Part shown: positions 19,414-32,797 of the stretch, in pieces | How positions within the stretch are numbered: position 1 is the stretch's first letter | Layout: the number at the start of each line of letters is the position of its first letter | Assembly (NCBI GenBank): GCA_036936605.1 | Contig: JAUPFV010000004.1 | Coordinates: 289,086,009 to 289,150,008, forward strand | From: Limnanthes douglasii subsp. nivea | Lineage: Eukaryota; Streptophyta; Magnoliopsida; Brassicales; Limnanthaceae | Direction: 5' to 3' | DNA length: 64,000 bases | Made by a program: the position numbers and the translations under genes | The notes under the pieces: model-generated | What the model was told of the DNA's origin: nothing | What the model saw: only the letters and a program-made list of their open reading frames with translations | Database searches by the model: none

Positions 19414-20556
19414 GGTTTGTAGAGAGTTTTGGCGGAAGATAAATGTTTTTTAATTTCATCGAAAGCCTGGTCGCACTATGGAGACCAGTTGAATTCTTTT
19501 GCACCCTTTAAAGTTTGCAAAAACGGGACACACATATCCGAAGACCTTGAGATAAAACGGTTTTAAGTAGCTAACCTCCCTGTCAACCTTTGTACTTCTT
19601 TAATATTTCGAGAAGGCTCCATCTGCAATAAAGCACTAAGCTGGTCTGGATCAGGTTGTATCCCTTTCTCACTTATCACATACCCCAAAAACTTTCCCGA
19701 CTGTACTCCAAAAACACATTTTTCTGGATTTAACTTTAAATTAACTTTTACCAAGTTGGCAAAAGTCTCTTGGAGATCTGCCAAGTGTAATTCCTCTTCC
19801 ACACTCTTTACCATCATGTCATTAATATAGACTTCCATATTTCTCCCAATCTGATCAGCGAATTCTTTATTCACCAACCTTTGATAAGTAGCCCCAGCAT
19901 TCTTTAACCCAAAAGCATCACCTTGTAACAATGGAGGCCCCTATCAGTAATAAAAGTAGTGTGATCCTTGTCCTTCAGATCCACTTGTATCTGATTACAA
20001 CCGTAGAAGGCATCCATGAAGGACAACAACTTGTTCCCAGATGTGGAGTCTACCAACTGATCGATCTGGGGGACTGGATACAAATATTTTGGGAAAGCTC
20101 GGTTGAGGTCAATAAAATCGATACACATACGTCATTTCCCATTTTTATTTTTTACTAACACTGGATTGGCTGTCCATAAAGGAGACTGAGATTTCTTTAT
20201 CTGCCCCATCTTGGTAAGCCAGTCAACCTCTTGAACTATGACATCAGATTTTTCTTTAGAGAAAGCTCTTCTTCTCTGCACAACGGGTGCTACATCTTTC
20301 CGGATAGATAGTTGGTGTGATATAACATTCGCAGGCACTCCGGTTACATCAGCATTACACCAAGTAAAACGTGTTGGTGGTTTGTTAAAAAGGATAACAC
20401 TTTGCTTTTTAGTTCTGATGTCATCTTAGATCCAATCTTGACACTTCTTCCTTCAGCCAGAGAGTGAGTTTCAACCTCTTCAATTGGTATTAAAACACCA
20501 GGGGTCTCTCTGGGGTCATCAATTTCACCCTCTCCCCCAGAGGGCCCCAACAATTG
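19414..20556 (-). pseudogene. Outer-element reverse transcriptase, degraded
   Basis: Fragments carry RT motifs: RRRAFSKEKSDVIVQEVD, MCIDFIDLN, FMDAFYGCNQIQVDLKD and GLKNAGATYQRLVNK. The catalytic YIDD reads YINDMM (Asp to Asn), so the enzyme was inactive apart from the frameshifts. It is cut at 19413/19414 by the inner element and continues at 9068 on the other side. Confidence 0.88.
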
Positions 20557-21597
20557 CTAATCTTCATTTATCCGAACTGCCCCCAAAGTTCTAGGGGCAA
20601 GCGCAGTTGCATAACATTCCCTTGCTATTTTTTGACTACTCCGGAAAACTCCCACTTGTCCTTGCACAACATATTTTAAACATTGGTGAACTGTTGAAGC
20701 CACAGTATGCATCCTGGAGAGCCAAGATCTTCCCAAGATAGCATTGTAGCACGTGGGACAATCTACCACAACAAAAAGTACCCTGACCATTTTCTTGAAA
20801 GGGCCCTTGTCCAACAAAACCTCATCCTCAAACTCTCCAACTACGTCCGCAGAGCTTCCAGTAAAACCCACAATGGACTATTTGAACGTTGAATCATTGT
20901 CAGATTCTTCGTTTGTTTATAGGAACTCAAAAAGAGGATATTGGCTAAGTTTCCTATGTCTACCAAAATTTGCCTAATGTCATTGCCCCTAATTGATGCT
21001 CCTATTACCACAACATCTTCATGAGAACCAACTATATCTCTCAATTTATCTTCATAAAAAAATCAAGGGAAAAGGAATTTGGGATTGATATAAGGACATG
21101 TCTCCCTCCAACTGAGTAGCCAGAGTGTGAACATGCCTCTTCCTAGAAGAAGGAGTTGGTGCAGTCATTGTGTCTCCCCCAAATATGGTAAGTGACTTAA
21201 AAAAGCTTATGAGCCCAGACACCGTCTTGGTATGTTCTATGATAACACCCACCTTGTTCCGGGCTGGATCAGGATCCAAATACTCTAACTCTACATCGAA
21301 TCTTTCAATAATTACCATGGCCCCATCCGGAGCCGATGACCCTACATTGTTTGTTGGGCCGGTCCAATGAACATTATCAGGCTTATTCTCACTTATTCTC
21401 TTGACATAAGCACCTAATTTTCCTCTTTCAACCAAATTCTGCACCTCTTGCTTCAAAGCGATGCAATCTTCTGTGTTATGGCTAATATCATGATGATATT
21501 GACAAAAACAGGCATTATGACTTTCCCTAGGAGATTGAAGCGTTGTCGGCTTCCTAAAATGTACCTCATCTTTTGTTTTGTCGTAGATGGTTGCCAC
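20557..21597 (-). pseudogene. Outer-element protease and Gag zinc-knuckle region, degraded
   Basis: Three overlapping frames match the inner protease region: CQYHHDISHNTEDC, FDVELEYLDPDPARNKVG and VDCPTCYNAILGRSWL. The active-site segment reads LVDIGNLANIL, with the catalytic Asp-Thr-Gly changed to Asp-Ile-Gly. The final TAG at 20557-20559 matches the position of the inner copy's stop. Confidence 0.85.
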
Positions 21598-22947
21598 TTT
21601 CTCTTTCGATTCGGCAAACCACTCCGGTTGGACCTAAGGTCCTCTCTTATTTTTGGACTGCTGGCTCTGAGGTGGAGTTGGGTGAGATTGAGCCTTGGCC
21701 CTGTTGGGACCCTGTCTGGCCTCATTAGCCTTGTATCCAGACTGATTCTGGTTTGGTGCATCTGGGGAAGATCTCACTTGCATGTGAACCCTAGTCTTTT
21801 TTTTCATCTACATTAATTTCCTTTCCCACTTGGTTCGGTAAACCGCCCCATGTCATTTCCTTCTTCCTGGTTACCGAATCGGCCAGATTTCCAAGGTTCA
21901 AACCTTGTCTTAGAGAAGCTATTGCTACTTGCTCAAAGCAATCAGTTAATCCATTCTTTGTGTTCACGAACCGACTTATATATTCTTTCAATGATTCATT
22001 TGGCTCTTGGGCACAATGGATCATAGTGTCTTCATTTCCCTTCACCTCCTTAGTTCCAACAAACTGCCTCCGGAAGGCCTCCCAAAACGTATCAAAGTTT
22101 CTGATGCACCCATGTGGTAGGCTATTGTTTAATTTCAGAGCACTCCCCGTAAAAGATTGAGAGAAGGCTTTACAAAGCAACTTGTCATCATCGTCAAAAT
22201 TCATCATAAAATTTTTAAACTGTTCCAGATGATTATCTGGATCCTTGCTCCCATCACACTTTTCCATCTTAGTACTGTCAAACCTCTTAGGACGGTTTCC
22301 GGACAGTATTTTGGAGGACAATGGAGATTGTCTCCAATTCCGGCCACGACTAAAGACAATATCTTCATTGGGAGTTGCAAAGATACATGGTTCATCATGG
22401 AAAGTGAAAGGATCCGTCACTAGTTGGTCTATGTACCTCCGGCTGTGGCTATAAGATGACCTTTTACTTGGATGCATTTTCAAACTTCCATGCCTATCCC
22501 TCTTTCTTGAATATTTTTTAACCAACTTTTGCTTCTTTTTGGACATGCCTTCATCACTGCTGGATGACAGGGACTCCTCAATTCCATCCTCGTTCGAGGA
22601 GCTACTCGAGGATTCTGACTCTGAGCTCTCCACCGATTTAGACCGATGAGACTTCTTTGAGCTGACATGAGTATTTTTAGCATTCAAGTGAGTCCTTGCT
22701 GATGGGTCATGCTCCATTGGATTGTCAGTGTGGTGAATGGCCACACTTTTGATTTTTCTTTCAAGCCTAAGTCCATCTTTTTAGCAGCTCTCAAGGCTTC
22801 TATTTCAGCTTTCAACCTGTTTCGTTCTTCGATCGTGTACTCATCGTTTTCTCCCACCACTTCTATCAAAGGTGGTGGCACTGCTTGCTCGTCCAGATTC
22901 ATCCAAACTGGTTTTTCTTGCTGGTTTTGAATACTAGATTCAGGCAC
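21598..22947 (-). pseudogene. Outer-element Gag, degraded
   Basis: This region reads as Gag similar to the inner copy: an N-terminal charged coil (EVVGENDEYTIEERNRLKAEIEAL), a Ser/Lys-rich linker, and the gag core through NESLKEYISRFVNTKNGLTDCFEQ. The last segment is missing from the inner copy. Frameshifts near 22740 and 21790 break it. The most upstream in-frame start is GTG at 22947, so the true initiation codon is uncertain. Confidence 0.85.
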
Positions 22948-22974
22948 CTTCTTCTCCCACTGTGGTCGCTAATT

Positions 22975-23352
22975 TGGTGTGATTTATTTTTTACTGAGGG
23001 TAATTTTGTCAGATGTTTTGGGGTATTTTAAGAGTATTAAATGTTTGGGTTATTTTGTAGTGAGAGATTTAAGTTGTCTGGTTGTATTAAATGTTCATTA
23101 CCCTCATTAATTAAAGTGGTTGGGTATTTATACCCTTAATTATGGATTCATGGGCTTTCGGGTCAAATTATGAAATCGGGTCGAGTTCAAAGACCCATTA
23201 GTTTATTAAGCAGATTAGCAATTAGCTTAATCAAAATGTGTTTAGTGTTGTAATACTTTTGTCTTGTCCGGACACTTCAGTGGGTAATTATTGTCCATAT
23301 TACCCCAGCCGGTTTTCACAGTGAGTGGTGGTGAATAATTCTTGACTCATCA
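22975..23352 (-). repeat. Outer element 5' LTR (complete, 378 bp)
   Basis: The plus-strand ends are TGGTGTGATTTATT...GACTCATCA and the TSD ATTAT follows. It shares the terminal bases and a TATAAATA (minus strand, 23125-23132) with the inner LTR. Its interior differs, so the two elements are distinct subfamilies. Confidence 0.9.
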
Positions 23353-23357
23353 ATTAT

Positions 23358-24487
23358 AAAAATAGATAACTTGGTAGATGAAAAACTAGAATAAATAGTG
23401 AAAATGGAAAATCAAATAATCAAAATTGTTGTAATTTGAAATATGAAATAGAATAAATGTTCTTGTTCAAAATATTATAAATTCTTATTTATTTACTTGT
23501 TTGGTCTATTTATTAATTTGTTAAGGGTATGGCTATATATACCCAAATGGGTCATGCTCCATTGGTCTATTATTAATTAGTTCGCCGGATAAATTAGAGA
23601 GAACTTGAAGGTTTTATAGAGAAGTTAGAGAGTGTAAGAGAAAAAATGAGGTGGATGGAGATTAGTAAAAAAAACCTTATATACCTAGAAAATGGTATTT
23701 TTGTCAAAATTTAGGTAAACTTATACCACCTTTGGGTAAACTCAAAATTGGGTATACTCAAAATTGGGTATACTCAAAATTGGGTATACTTAAACCACAT
23801 TTGGTTATATATAGCTTGATCCATTTGGTTATATATAGCTTGACCCATTTGTTAATGTGGTCGACATAAGAAAATGTCTTATATGTTTGTTTTTATGCTA
23901 TTTTTATTTTATTTTTTTAAATCGATTTATTAACGCTTATTGCTTTATATCACGTCAAAAGTTTAATTCTTTTTCTTTTTTTTTCATAAAAAAACTTTAT
24001 CGCATTATAACCAATAAATTTTTAAAATTGTATGAATATATACCAAAATTTCACCAATCTCCGGTACTATAAAATTCATATCTTGAATAATTAGTTTATT
24101 ATGTATTGAGGTTTATTGAATTATGAATTATGAATTATGAATTATGAATTAACTACTATTTATCTCTTATAAAAAGAAACCCTCAATGATAGTAGAATAT
24201 TCTCTATTAATAGTTAAATAAAATTACAATAGAAAATAATAGATATAAACAACATCTGAAAAACAAACTTGGAAATTCGGATAGCCAATATTTCAACTAA
24301 AAACTAGTTTTGAACTAGTTTTGACATACAATTATCTAAATTTAAACTTTTTATTTACTATGAATGCATATATCATATATGGACATGAAAGCTAGGGTAG
24401 TTGTGTAATTATAACATTCAAGTAATAAGAGGCTATTATATATGATGTTATCTATAACAAAAAGGAAAGATAAACACTCATAGTTCT
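23358..24487. other. AT-rich intergenic DNA with short tandem repeats
   Basis: No gene is seen. It holds a 16-bp repeat CTCAAAATTGGGTATA three times at 23741-23788. A ~26-bp duplication (CATTTGGTTATATATAGCTT) lies at about 23793-23847. A 7-bp repeat GAATTAT is present four times and a bit at 24118-24151. The last ~100 bp should contain the CRR7 promoter, but no clear TATA box could be singled out. Confidence 0.6.
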
Positions 24488-25152
24488 ATGGCATCATCAA
24501 TCAAGCTTCTCCTACAGAATCAACTATACAACAATCAAATCTTTCATTCCAAATGTAAGTTCTTCCTAGTGTTACATTACCATTTCTTGAAAGTTCATAT
24601 TTAAAATAAACAAGTCAAGTTTATATAAGTTTCGAACTTGTCTTAGCCTTATATGTCTTGCGCAGACAAAAGTTGTTTAACCAGAAACATTACCTCTCCA
24701 CAATGTCTTCATGGAAGCTCTATCTGCATCACTCAGAAGTTCATTTATTGGAATAGTTCCAAGCTGTCTGAAACCGTGAGCCGATATAGAAGAAATTCGA
24801 CGATAGTAAGTAGTTTCGCACATTGATCATGTACATATGTTAGATTGTATTACGAATATTTTGAATACTATGTGGTTAGGTTTGGGCAACAAGGAGAAGA
24901 AGATCGAATGCACGGACAGAGACATACGTGCTGTTAGAACCGGGACAGGACGAGAAGTTTGTTAGTGAAGAAGAGTTGAAAGAGAAATTGAAAAGTTGGC
25001 TACAAAACTGGCCAGCTGAATCATTACCACCTGATCTCGCGAGATTTGAAAACATTGACGATGCTGTTACGCACCTTGTTAAATATGTTTGCGAGCTTGA
25101 GATTGATGGAGATGTTGGTTCAGTTCAGTGGTACGAAGTTCGACTGGAATAA
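24488..25152 (+). CDS. CRR7: CRR7, chloroplast NDH-complex assembly factor
   Basis: Three coding exons are read: 24488-24554, 24666-24805 and 24880-25152. The introns are 111 and 74 bp (GTAAGT...GCAG and GTAAGT...TTAG). Together they encode 159 residues without a frame break, near the ~156 of Arabidopsis CRR7. The N-terminus ([16 protein letters not shown]) is rich in Ser and lacks acids, as in a chloroplast transit peptide. The C-terminal half holds the family signature: [39 protein letters not shown] and [20 protein letters not shown]. In the family it is a stromal factor needed to build the NAD(P)H dehydrogenase-like complex for photosystem I cyclic electron flow. It converges on RIK. Confidence 0.93.
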
Positions 25153-25694
25153 TCAACACTCTGGAAACATAAAACATCTAAGTGTTTCTAGTCCTTTGCT
25201 TGATGAGAAACTTAATTCTTTATGCATGTTTTGTAGATTGATACCGGAACGTTCAATCCGAATACAACTGAGCTTTTTGAGTTCGAAACTAAAATGTATT
25301 CGAGTAGTAGGACTATTGATCTTACTTTTATAGTCCATAATATGAACAAAATTTTAAATGTCAGTTTTTGTAAAGAATGAACGAACAGTTCGGTTCTTCC
25401 GGACATGATCACACGCGACTATTGCATCATAAAAGAAGTAATGAACTAAAATTTGTCGTTACGAGATGATTCGAAAGCAGCGTCTGAAACAATTAATATA
25501 GTACATCAAATATGATCAAAGTTATGTCCAGACAAAAGGTATTACAGAAGCCTTGGCACCTGTGGTGCTAGGACTTGTCTTCGAAATTTCTCTATTGACA
25601 AGACAAAAGGGTTACCACCCACCCCCGCCTTGCCTTCAATGATATCAGCAGGGACAAAATTTAAATCATTTAACAGTGTTAGGCGACATATAAA
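25153..25694. other. Region between convergent CRR7 and RIK stop codons
   Basis: The 542 bp should hold the 3' UTRs of both genes. Short frames on either strand show no domain. No further gene is seen. Confidence 0.6.
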
Positions 25695-28600
25695 TCATAC
25701 AGCCCAAAATGGTTTCCGGACGGTAGTACCATTAGAAAATTCTTCGGCGGGTTCCTCAGGGTCATCATCTTCATCGTCATCGTCCCCATATTCCATTAGC
25801 TTGACCAAAGTATCTGCCATAACAGTACAATCTTTAAGATAATCACCTCCACAGAATCAGAAGCATGACTCCGACATCAATAGAAGAAGTCATCAAATTT
25901 AGCACCAAAACAGTTAAAGAAAACAGATCAAGACAATTTTACCAGGAACTGTTTCAGGTTTTTTATCATTCTTGTCATGTATTCTGGGTTTGGGTGTTGA
26001 TGTAGTCAATCTTGGAGGAGGTGGAGGGGGCATTGTTTTTGAAGATGGAGGAATGGTGATTGAAGATGGAGGGATCACGCTTCTCGGAGGTGGAGGTGGC
26101 ATTGTTTTTGGTGCCGGTGGTGGTGGCAGCATTGCATTAGAGGATGACTGAACCAACTTCTTTGGAGCCGGCATTGTTGATAAATTCCTCAAACCCAGAT
26201 CACTTGCTGGTCTACCCAGTTTTAACAATTCTGAATTCTGCAAATAGATCAGAGAAAAAAAGTCCAATCGAGTTCTTGATCAATACTACAGTTTACAGAC
26301 TTAAGATAAACCAAAGCAGCTGAGACGCCCTGATAGTTCAGCACCGATATAGAGAAGGAAATATAAAACAATGCAAGCAATATACAGGCAACAAAACGAA
26401 TGTCGAGTTTAAGCAAGGGCCAAGGCTTTTGGAGTTAAGGTCTTCAACTAAACCTAAACTATCTATAGTTAGTACAGAGCATAGAATACAAAGATCTAAG
26501 CATCACTTCTAAGATGAAAGCATAACTAGAAGCTTCCGACCCATCAAAAGTAGCCTTTGAAACTCAGAGCCGAGCCGTGGAAGCTAAAACAGATTTTATT
26601 ATCAAGTTGTTAGTACAACAACTACAAAAGAGATCTAAGTGACCAGGAAAAAGTGATTCAGACATTCTACTTTGACCAAAGTCTATTCTTACCGTCACAA
26701 ATCATCTTCAAATGTTGATTTTCTTTTTACTTCGAGCAATTTCTAGATAGCATTTGAGAACCTTCATTACTAGTTTTCTACACCGAATGACTATTCTACC
26801 ATCAACAAACTCCCCCTATTTATGGCATTAAAGCTAGTTAGCCTTGTCTAGTAATAATATAAGGAGCAGAGGAATACTATTAAAAGCTTAAACTTAAGAT
26901 GAACAACCCAACTTTTATCTAATATTCTAACATCTCCTGTCGCCTATAAGTTGGTTGGAACTTTCCCATGTATCTAAATGCAATATTAAGATTAGACACA
27001 CATTAAATACGGGCTGAATGATAGCCCGATTTTGGAGGCAAGACACTCACTAATTAATTTAATTAAATATGGGGTGGTCCCACGGCTCTATATCAGAAAT
27101 CAGGACTTCTAACTTATATTCAAACCTAAATATCAAATTAGTAATATCGCTTTTGTGTCAATTGATCTAGGGAAAGGCCCATCAGAAGAGGCAATGGAAG
27201 TTCCCATCCTTTTAAGGCAGCAAGTACTAGGTGTCATCCTGAATGTGAAATGGTATGCATATCCTCTACTACACCATTAGAATAGAAATCAGCCAGTCTA
27301 AATCTTGAAGCAGCGGTTGATCATAGCCCTAACATAGGCAAGGTCCTTGATATAGCACCTCCACAATTGAAAACCCTGTGAAACATACAAACCAATGGCC
27401 CAGAGGGTCCAGCATCGGCGAGTTAGCTTCTTAGAAGGTCAGAGATATTACCTGGAATATCAAGCAGATAAAGTCAGCAAAAAAATATAACCTTTTGAAG
27501 GATAGCAGAGGAGGGCTTTACTCGACAAGAAATGCAAGACAAACAAAAAAGTAATCAAATAACAACTTTATTTTTCTATCATGATTTTGCTCTTCGTTGA
27601 AGAACAAAAAACAAGCTTCAGAAGTCATGTAAAGAAACAAAAAAATTGCTTCGCTGAAAGATATTGTGGCACTCATTCAGGAGTATCACGCTGATATGGA
27701 CAGGAATAAAACAAAACAAAAAACAGTAATAGTAATACATAAAAACAATGTGCACAGGAAAACTTTAATCCCCACACTCACGATTCAACTTTTTGTTACT
27801 ATAAGCCCACCTTAGAACTCTCTCACACCCATAATGTCCGCCCCTGCCTCTGGAGACCTATCGACACCCCTCTACTAGTTCATTTAGTAACTACCAAAAC
27901 ATACAGAAGCTTACAGGTATGCAAGTTCGAGAACCTAAAGTTTGATACCTTACTTTGTTTCCTTAAAACAACCGGCAGGGTGTATAAATACCTGATCTTT
28001 TTTTGCAAGGGTATTTGTACCAAGTGGCAGCTCCTTGAACTTCCGCTTTCGTGCCTGTTGCATATCTTTCTCTAAAGTTGAACTAGTACTCGACATAGAT
28101 GCTTGGCTTGCTGCTAATGTACTAGGAGAAACTGTAGACAGAACTGGACTAGATGATTGTCTAAGGACTTGAGCAACTTGTTGCAAAGGTGTAGCCTGAG
28201 GATAAAGCCCACCATATCCACAATAGCTTGTTCCTCTACTTAACAAAGGCTGAGGGTAACTGACAGCATCTGGTTGAAATTGGCTACAGTTTGATATGAT
28301 CCCAGACTGCAAGACTGTGCTCGGAGAATAAACAAGAGCCCCAGGGACTGGAATAGAGCAAGCTGGTATGCTACCCACAACAGATGATGCTAGAGTGGGA
28401 GTTGAATTTAAAATTACATTTTGTTCAGAGACCTGAACTCCAGTCAACAAATTCTGCGGAGGTGGCACAGAACCATAAACTTTATATGACGCAGTCCTAA
28501 AATAATTGACAAACCAAGTCATTTCAGATACTACGGTACAAAAACCCCCCAAAACAAGCAATAAGTTTGTATTAAGTGCAAGCGGACGATAAACAATCAC

Positions 28601-30855
28601 ACATACAAAATCATATGCCAAACTCAAGAATCAGCTTCAGAAAAAGGAATCATAAAGTAAGCTGCAATCACTTTAAAGAGAGACAAATTTTGAAAAAACC
28701 AAAGAGGGAAGCGCAAAAATTTATTCCTCACAGCTGATATTTCTGATGAAGCATACCAACACGAACCAAATAGCATACAGTCTCTAAAGTAGAGTTCAAA
28801 GCACGAGTTATCTTGAAGAGGATTACCTTGAGGCACCAAATTCCACACTAATCGTATCCAAAAGATTTTCTGCCAAACGTTTGGCACATTCGAGACTTTT
28901 AGAATTACTGCTGGACAAGAATAGATGCAGAGGCTGCTGCGCTTCTGCAATCAGAACAAGAAGTAAGGTTGCAATTGTTTTTGTATGCATGCAGGGCCAC
29001 ACAAATGTACCAATGGCATCAATAGCAGCAATACTACATCAATAAGGACAACAGAATTACCTTCACCATGCAAGCTCTCAGGGTTTCCTGAACCAAGCCC
29101 TCTTAGTATGACAGTTGCTCCTGTTTCATTCACAATGTGGTTTATATACTGATCCTGCATGTTGAAAACCGAACCACCACCAACAAAAAAACATTTTCTC
29201 CCATTTGTTTGGAGATGTCAAAAAAAAGCTTCAAACATCAGAATCTCTCGTCTTTATAAATGTAGTACAAAATTTAAAATGAAAATAATGCACCAAAACT
29301 CAAACTAGATTATCGTACAACAAATTATGGAGCATGCATCCGGACAGTATATATATTTACATGACCTCCCTCTTGATAAAAATGTACACCAGGAATATAT
29401 GAACATATCTTAATATAAGCTGGCCTACACACATGCATACGTATATATTGCTAATTAGAGCAGCTAACTACTTTATAGCGCAAAAGAGAATATTTCTTTA
29501 TACTGCATGCATGTACTTAGAGTTATCCAGATACATAGAGATGGCCACATCAATTATAACCAACCCACTGAAGATTTTAGACATGGGTCAAAGCAAAAGA
29601 AATTAGAAAAAAAAAATGAGAGGAGGAAGAACAGCTCACATTTGGCCCGCGAATACGAGCAGCAATGTTCAGTGATGGCTCAGCTCCAAAACCCAAGTAC
29701 ACACATGTGGTTAGTGGCTGAGTTCCCTGTTTCAATTAGAGATACGGTAAGGTTTTTTGCTTTGATCACATAAACGATGGGACTGGATAAGCAGAAGCCG
29801 TAGGACAGGTATACCTTTACACTGTTGCTCGTGGCTAGCATTTCTTCAATCATGACAGCTGCACGATCAACAGCTAAAATTCGTTCAGCAGTTTCATTTA
29901 ACTGCAAAAACCATCACAAATTTACAAAAATTCCAATAACACTTCCTTAGAAAAGGAAAGACAAACTCATAGATGTCGCATTATGACAAAGTATTCTATC
30001 ATGAAGTTCATAACTGGGTAAAACTGAAGCAATGACAATCATACTATCATCGTCAATATATTCAACAAATTTATCTGAAGTAAATGTTAATGTGATAACA
30101 ATGCAGAAATGTCATATGCTTATAAAGTAAACCTATACGACAAGTGGTAAATTAAACATACATGGGCCCCTGCAGATATGTGAAGATAAAGTGGCTTTTC
30201 ACCATCGGACGGTGAATTCGGTGGTCGGTATTTTCCCCTACAAAAGCAATACAGTCATTTTATGCGATGCAAAAGAAAGAACCGCATATCCTGCTCAAAT
30301 AAATCTCGGGAAGCAAGCAAACCTAGTAATCACTACCGCACCAGTACACCGCTGAATCTGCAAGATAGATAAACAATTCAATGAATTTAACAATCATTCA
30401 CCTGCAACCAAATAAGTAAGACATACTTCTTCCTGTGTCTGCCGTTTGGTGAGCTTGTAACGTAGAGAAGACTCAGCATCATTTATAACAATCTCCCTTG
30501 CTATAACCAACTCATCTTGAACCTTAGGCTAAATCGTAAACAATTAAATCCAGAAAACCAAGTTGCAATTTTTGATAAACCCTCGAATACAATAACTCAC
30601 TTGATTCAATTTCGAGACTAATGGTTGATGCACCTGAGGAGGCAGCCCGGGAAGAGCTACCCCAGCTAAAACAAGTGCCTCTGCTGGCTGATCCCACCGT
30701 CTCTTCTTCCTACATGACAAGGGTAAAATTTTAAATCAAAACTAACTATGAACTCGAAAATTAAAGAAACACTGATACCTTTGCCTTGTTTGTGAAACAT
30801 CGTTAGATGCTGTGGATTGATCAGAAGAAATCTTAGTGCCGTTGTTATCTGTCAT
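25695..30855 (-). CDS. RIK: RIK-like KH-domain RNA-binding protein
   Basis: Twelve coding exons on the minus strand: 30779-30855, 30601-30709, 30427-30528, 30323-30357, 30162-30237, 29815-29901, 29640-29726, 29061-29154, 28827-28944, 27992-28496, 25943-26237 and 25695-25813. They sum to 1,704 nt, giving 567 residues plus stop, all in phase with GT-AG introns. The N-terminus has RRWDQP. The first KH-like part reads QRCTGAVVITRGKYRPP ... LYLHISAGAHLNETAERI. The second reads IAARIRGPNDQYINHIVNETGATVILRG. Then come a Gln/Ser-rich region, proline runs (PPPPPAPK..., PPPPPPR) and the typical ending TLVKLMEYGDDDDEDDD ... KPFWAV. Maize RIK binds the RS2/AS1 Myb factor in KNOX silencing; a role here is inferred. 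Confidence 0.93.
26238..27991 (-). other. Large (1,754-bp) intron of RIK
   Basis: It runs from the donor GTATTTAT after the exon ending KKDQ (27992) to the acceptor TTTGCAG before NSELLKLG. It is far longer than the other introns of the gene. No ORF, terminal repeat or RNA gene could be recognised inside it. Confidence 0.75.
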
Positions 30856-32440
30856 ATTGGCTAGATAATTTGGGGATTAGGGTTTTAGGTTTTGCATAAA
30901 TTGGGAAGCTTTGTCTCTTTTGTCCGACGAGTAGTAGATAAATGCGACCGACGTTTGTGGTAGTCGATGACTGGGTGCCGAATCGTTTGGGGTAGAAATG
31001 CGGAGGTAACAATCTTTAGCTGTCAAATGTTTCGGGCTTTTGTTTGTTATTCACGTCCATGGAAAATGAGTTTCAAGAAACAATGGCACTTTCGATTTTT
31101 TTTTAGTTCTATCGTATAAACTTATATTATATGAACAACCTTAAAATTCGTTGTTTAAATTATATCTAAAAATATAAAATCATTGCAGTGTTTGATATGA
31201 ATTTTTTTAATTTTTGTTGATATATAAAAAATTGACGAAAATAACAAGGTCATTCTAAGTTTGTTTTTGTCGTACCGAATCATAAGAATAATTTTATTAT
31301 CTATTTACTTCGACACCCTGAGCGATAAATATCGAAAAAAGTTAAAAAAAAAATGGACATTATTTAATGATATGGATATCAAAGAATTAAATAATTAAAT
31401 GAGTGATTATTTTATATTTATATTGAATTTTTTTTTTATATCGAAGCATTTGAAATGGTAAATGAGATTGAGTATCGCATATTTCGGGTTTTCGTGGAGG
31501 AAGATGTTCGTGATTTTTTTGGATCGCATAGTAATACTAGTCTATTTAACTATGATTTCATTGTTGTTTTTAGTTACCTCTCGTATGTGCTACATTGTGT
31601 GAACAATATTATTAAAGATATCAAAGTATTGTTGCTGCAAATTAGCGAAATGTAAGAGGTTTAAGAAGACAAACCGCACTATCGTTTTAAAATCAGTGTC
31701 ATAAAGTTTTAGTCTATCCGTCACATAATACATGTAGGTTTAAGATTGTGCACAAGTATTAAAAAATACCATAATTGTTTATTATTATTTTGTAAAGGGT
31801 TAAAAAGAAACGAAACCGATTAGTGGAAAACAATAAATAATATTAAAATTTCCATTGATATATTTAAAAACGTAAAATTGGACAAAAAATACTCTAAAAC
31901 GCAGTGCATTATAGGAGGGAGGGAGTACCACATAACACGAAATCAAAGTAATATCTTATCTCATTATATTTTTTTACAAGCATTATTCTTTTTTGTGTAT
32001 ATGCCTCGTGACGTATGAGCTGTAATTGTGCATGGTAGAAAAAAAAACAAGTAATTATATTTACGATCAACTACATGAGAAACCTTAGAGAACCAACAAG
32101 TAAAAGAAAAAACTATCATTATCCAGAAATCATAAAGCCAAAAAATAATATATTATATATTATTTGAAAACGTATCAAACGTGAAACAATAAATAGAACA
32201 CTTTTATAGATTCACTCAAATAAACAAAAGCAAGAATACTTGCGGGTTTGCCTGCTGCTTTCCATCTAGTATTATTTTGTTCATTTTCGTTCTTCAACGA
32301 TTCCGTATATTGCTTTTGAGAAACCTGCAGAACGAGTTAGTAAAAAGAAAAAGTTTCCAGACACTAAATGACGCGGGCGTCTGTTTGATTAAAGTTTATG
32401 ATTATAAAATTCTGAAACCTAACTCCTTACTTGTAGTCTT
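30856..32440. other. RIK 5' flank and AT-rich intergenic DNA
   Basis: The first ~150 bp upstream of the RIK ATG are the likely 5' UTR and promoter on the minus strand. The rest is AT-rich with no supported gene; the small frame at 31455-31655 has no recognisable domain. Confidence 0.55.
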
Positions 32441-32797
32441 TACAATGTGAAGCCCAACATTGTAAAACTCATCATTTATTACTTCATTTTATCCAGGGAC
32501 CATAACGCGATAAATTGATAATTCAATTTATATCCTTGATTTATTAGCTCAAGTTTAAGTGTTGAGATTTGGGATCTTTTCATCAGAGTGCCTAAATTCA
32601 ACCCGGTTACCACACTTGTGTCCATAACACCTTTTCACCAAATGGTCCAAATTAGTTAATTAAATAATTAACTTGACTACTTTTAATTTGGATTTCCTTA
32701 AGACAATGACCGAATATATTTATTTAGCATGTCGGTCCAAATTACTGTTGGACCATAAATATATTAAATAAATATATTCCAACGTAATATTTCATTA
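32441..32797 (-). repeat. Possible decayed solo LTR
   Basis: On the minus strand the stretch starts CGTTGGAATATATTTATTT, one change from the common Ty1/copia LTR start TGTTGGAATATATTT. It runs to TTTTACAATGTTGGGCTTCACA. No flanking duplication or internal region could be fixed, so this is only suggestive. Confidence 0.3.

Larger units (their letters stand above)
3193..23352 (-). mobile_element. Outer (older) Tat/Ogre-type Ty3/gypsy element, interrupted
   Basis: The element is bounded by related LTRs (3193-3388 truncated, 22975-23352 complete) and by a perfect 5-bp target duplication ATTAT at 3188-3192 and 23353-23357. On the minus strand the order is gag, protease, RT, RNase H, archaeal-type RNase H, integrase, followed by a plus-strand extra gene near the 3' LTR. 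Reading frames are broken many times. A younger relative is inserted in the same orientation at 9074-19413, between RT and RNase H. Without the insert the element is about 9.8 kb. The dual RNase H and antisense extra ORF are hallmarks of the plant Tat lineage. Confidence 0.93.
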
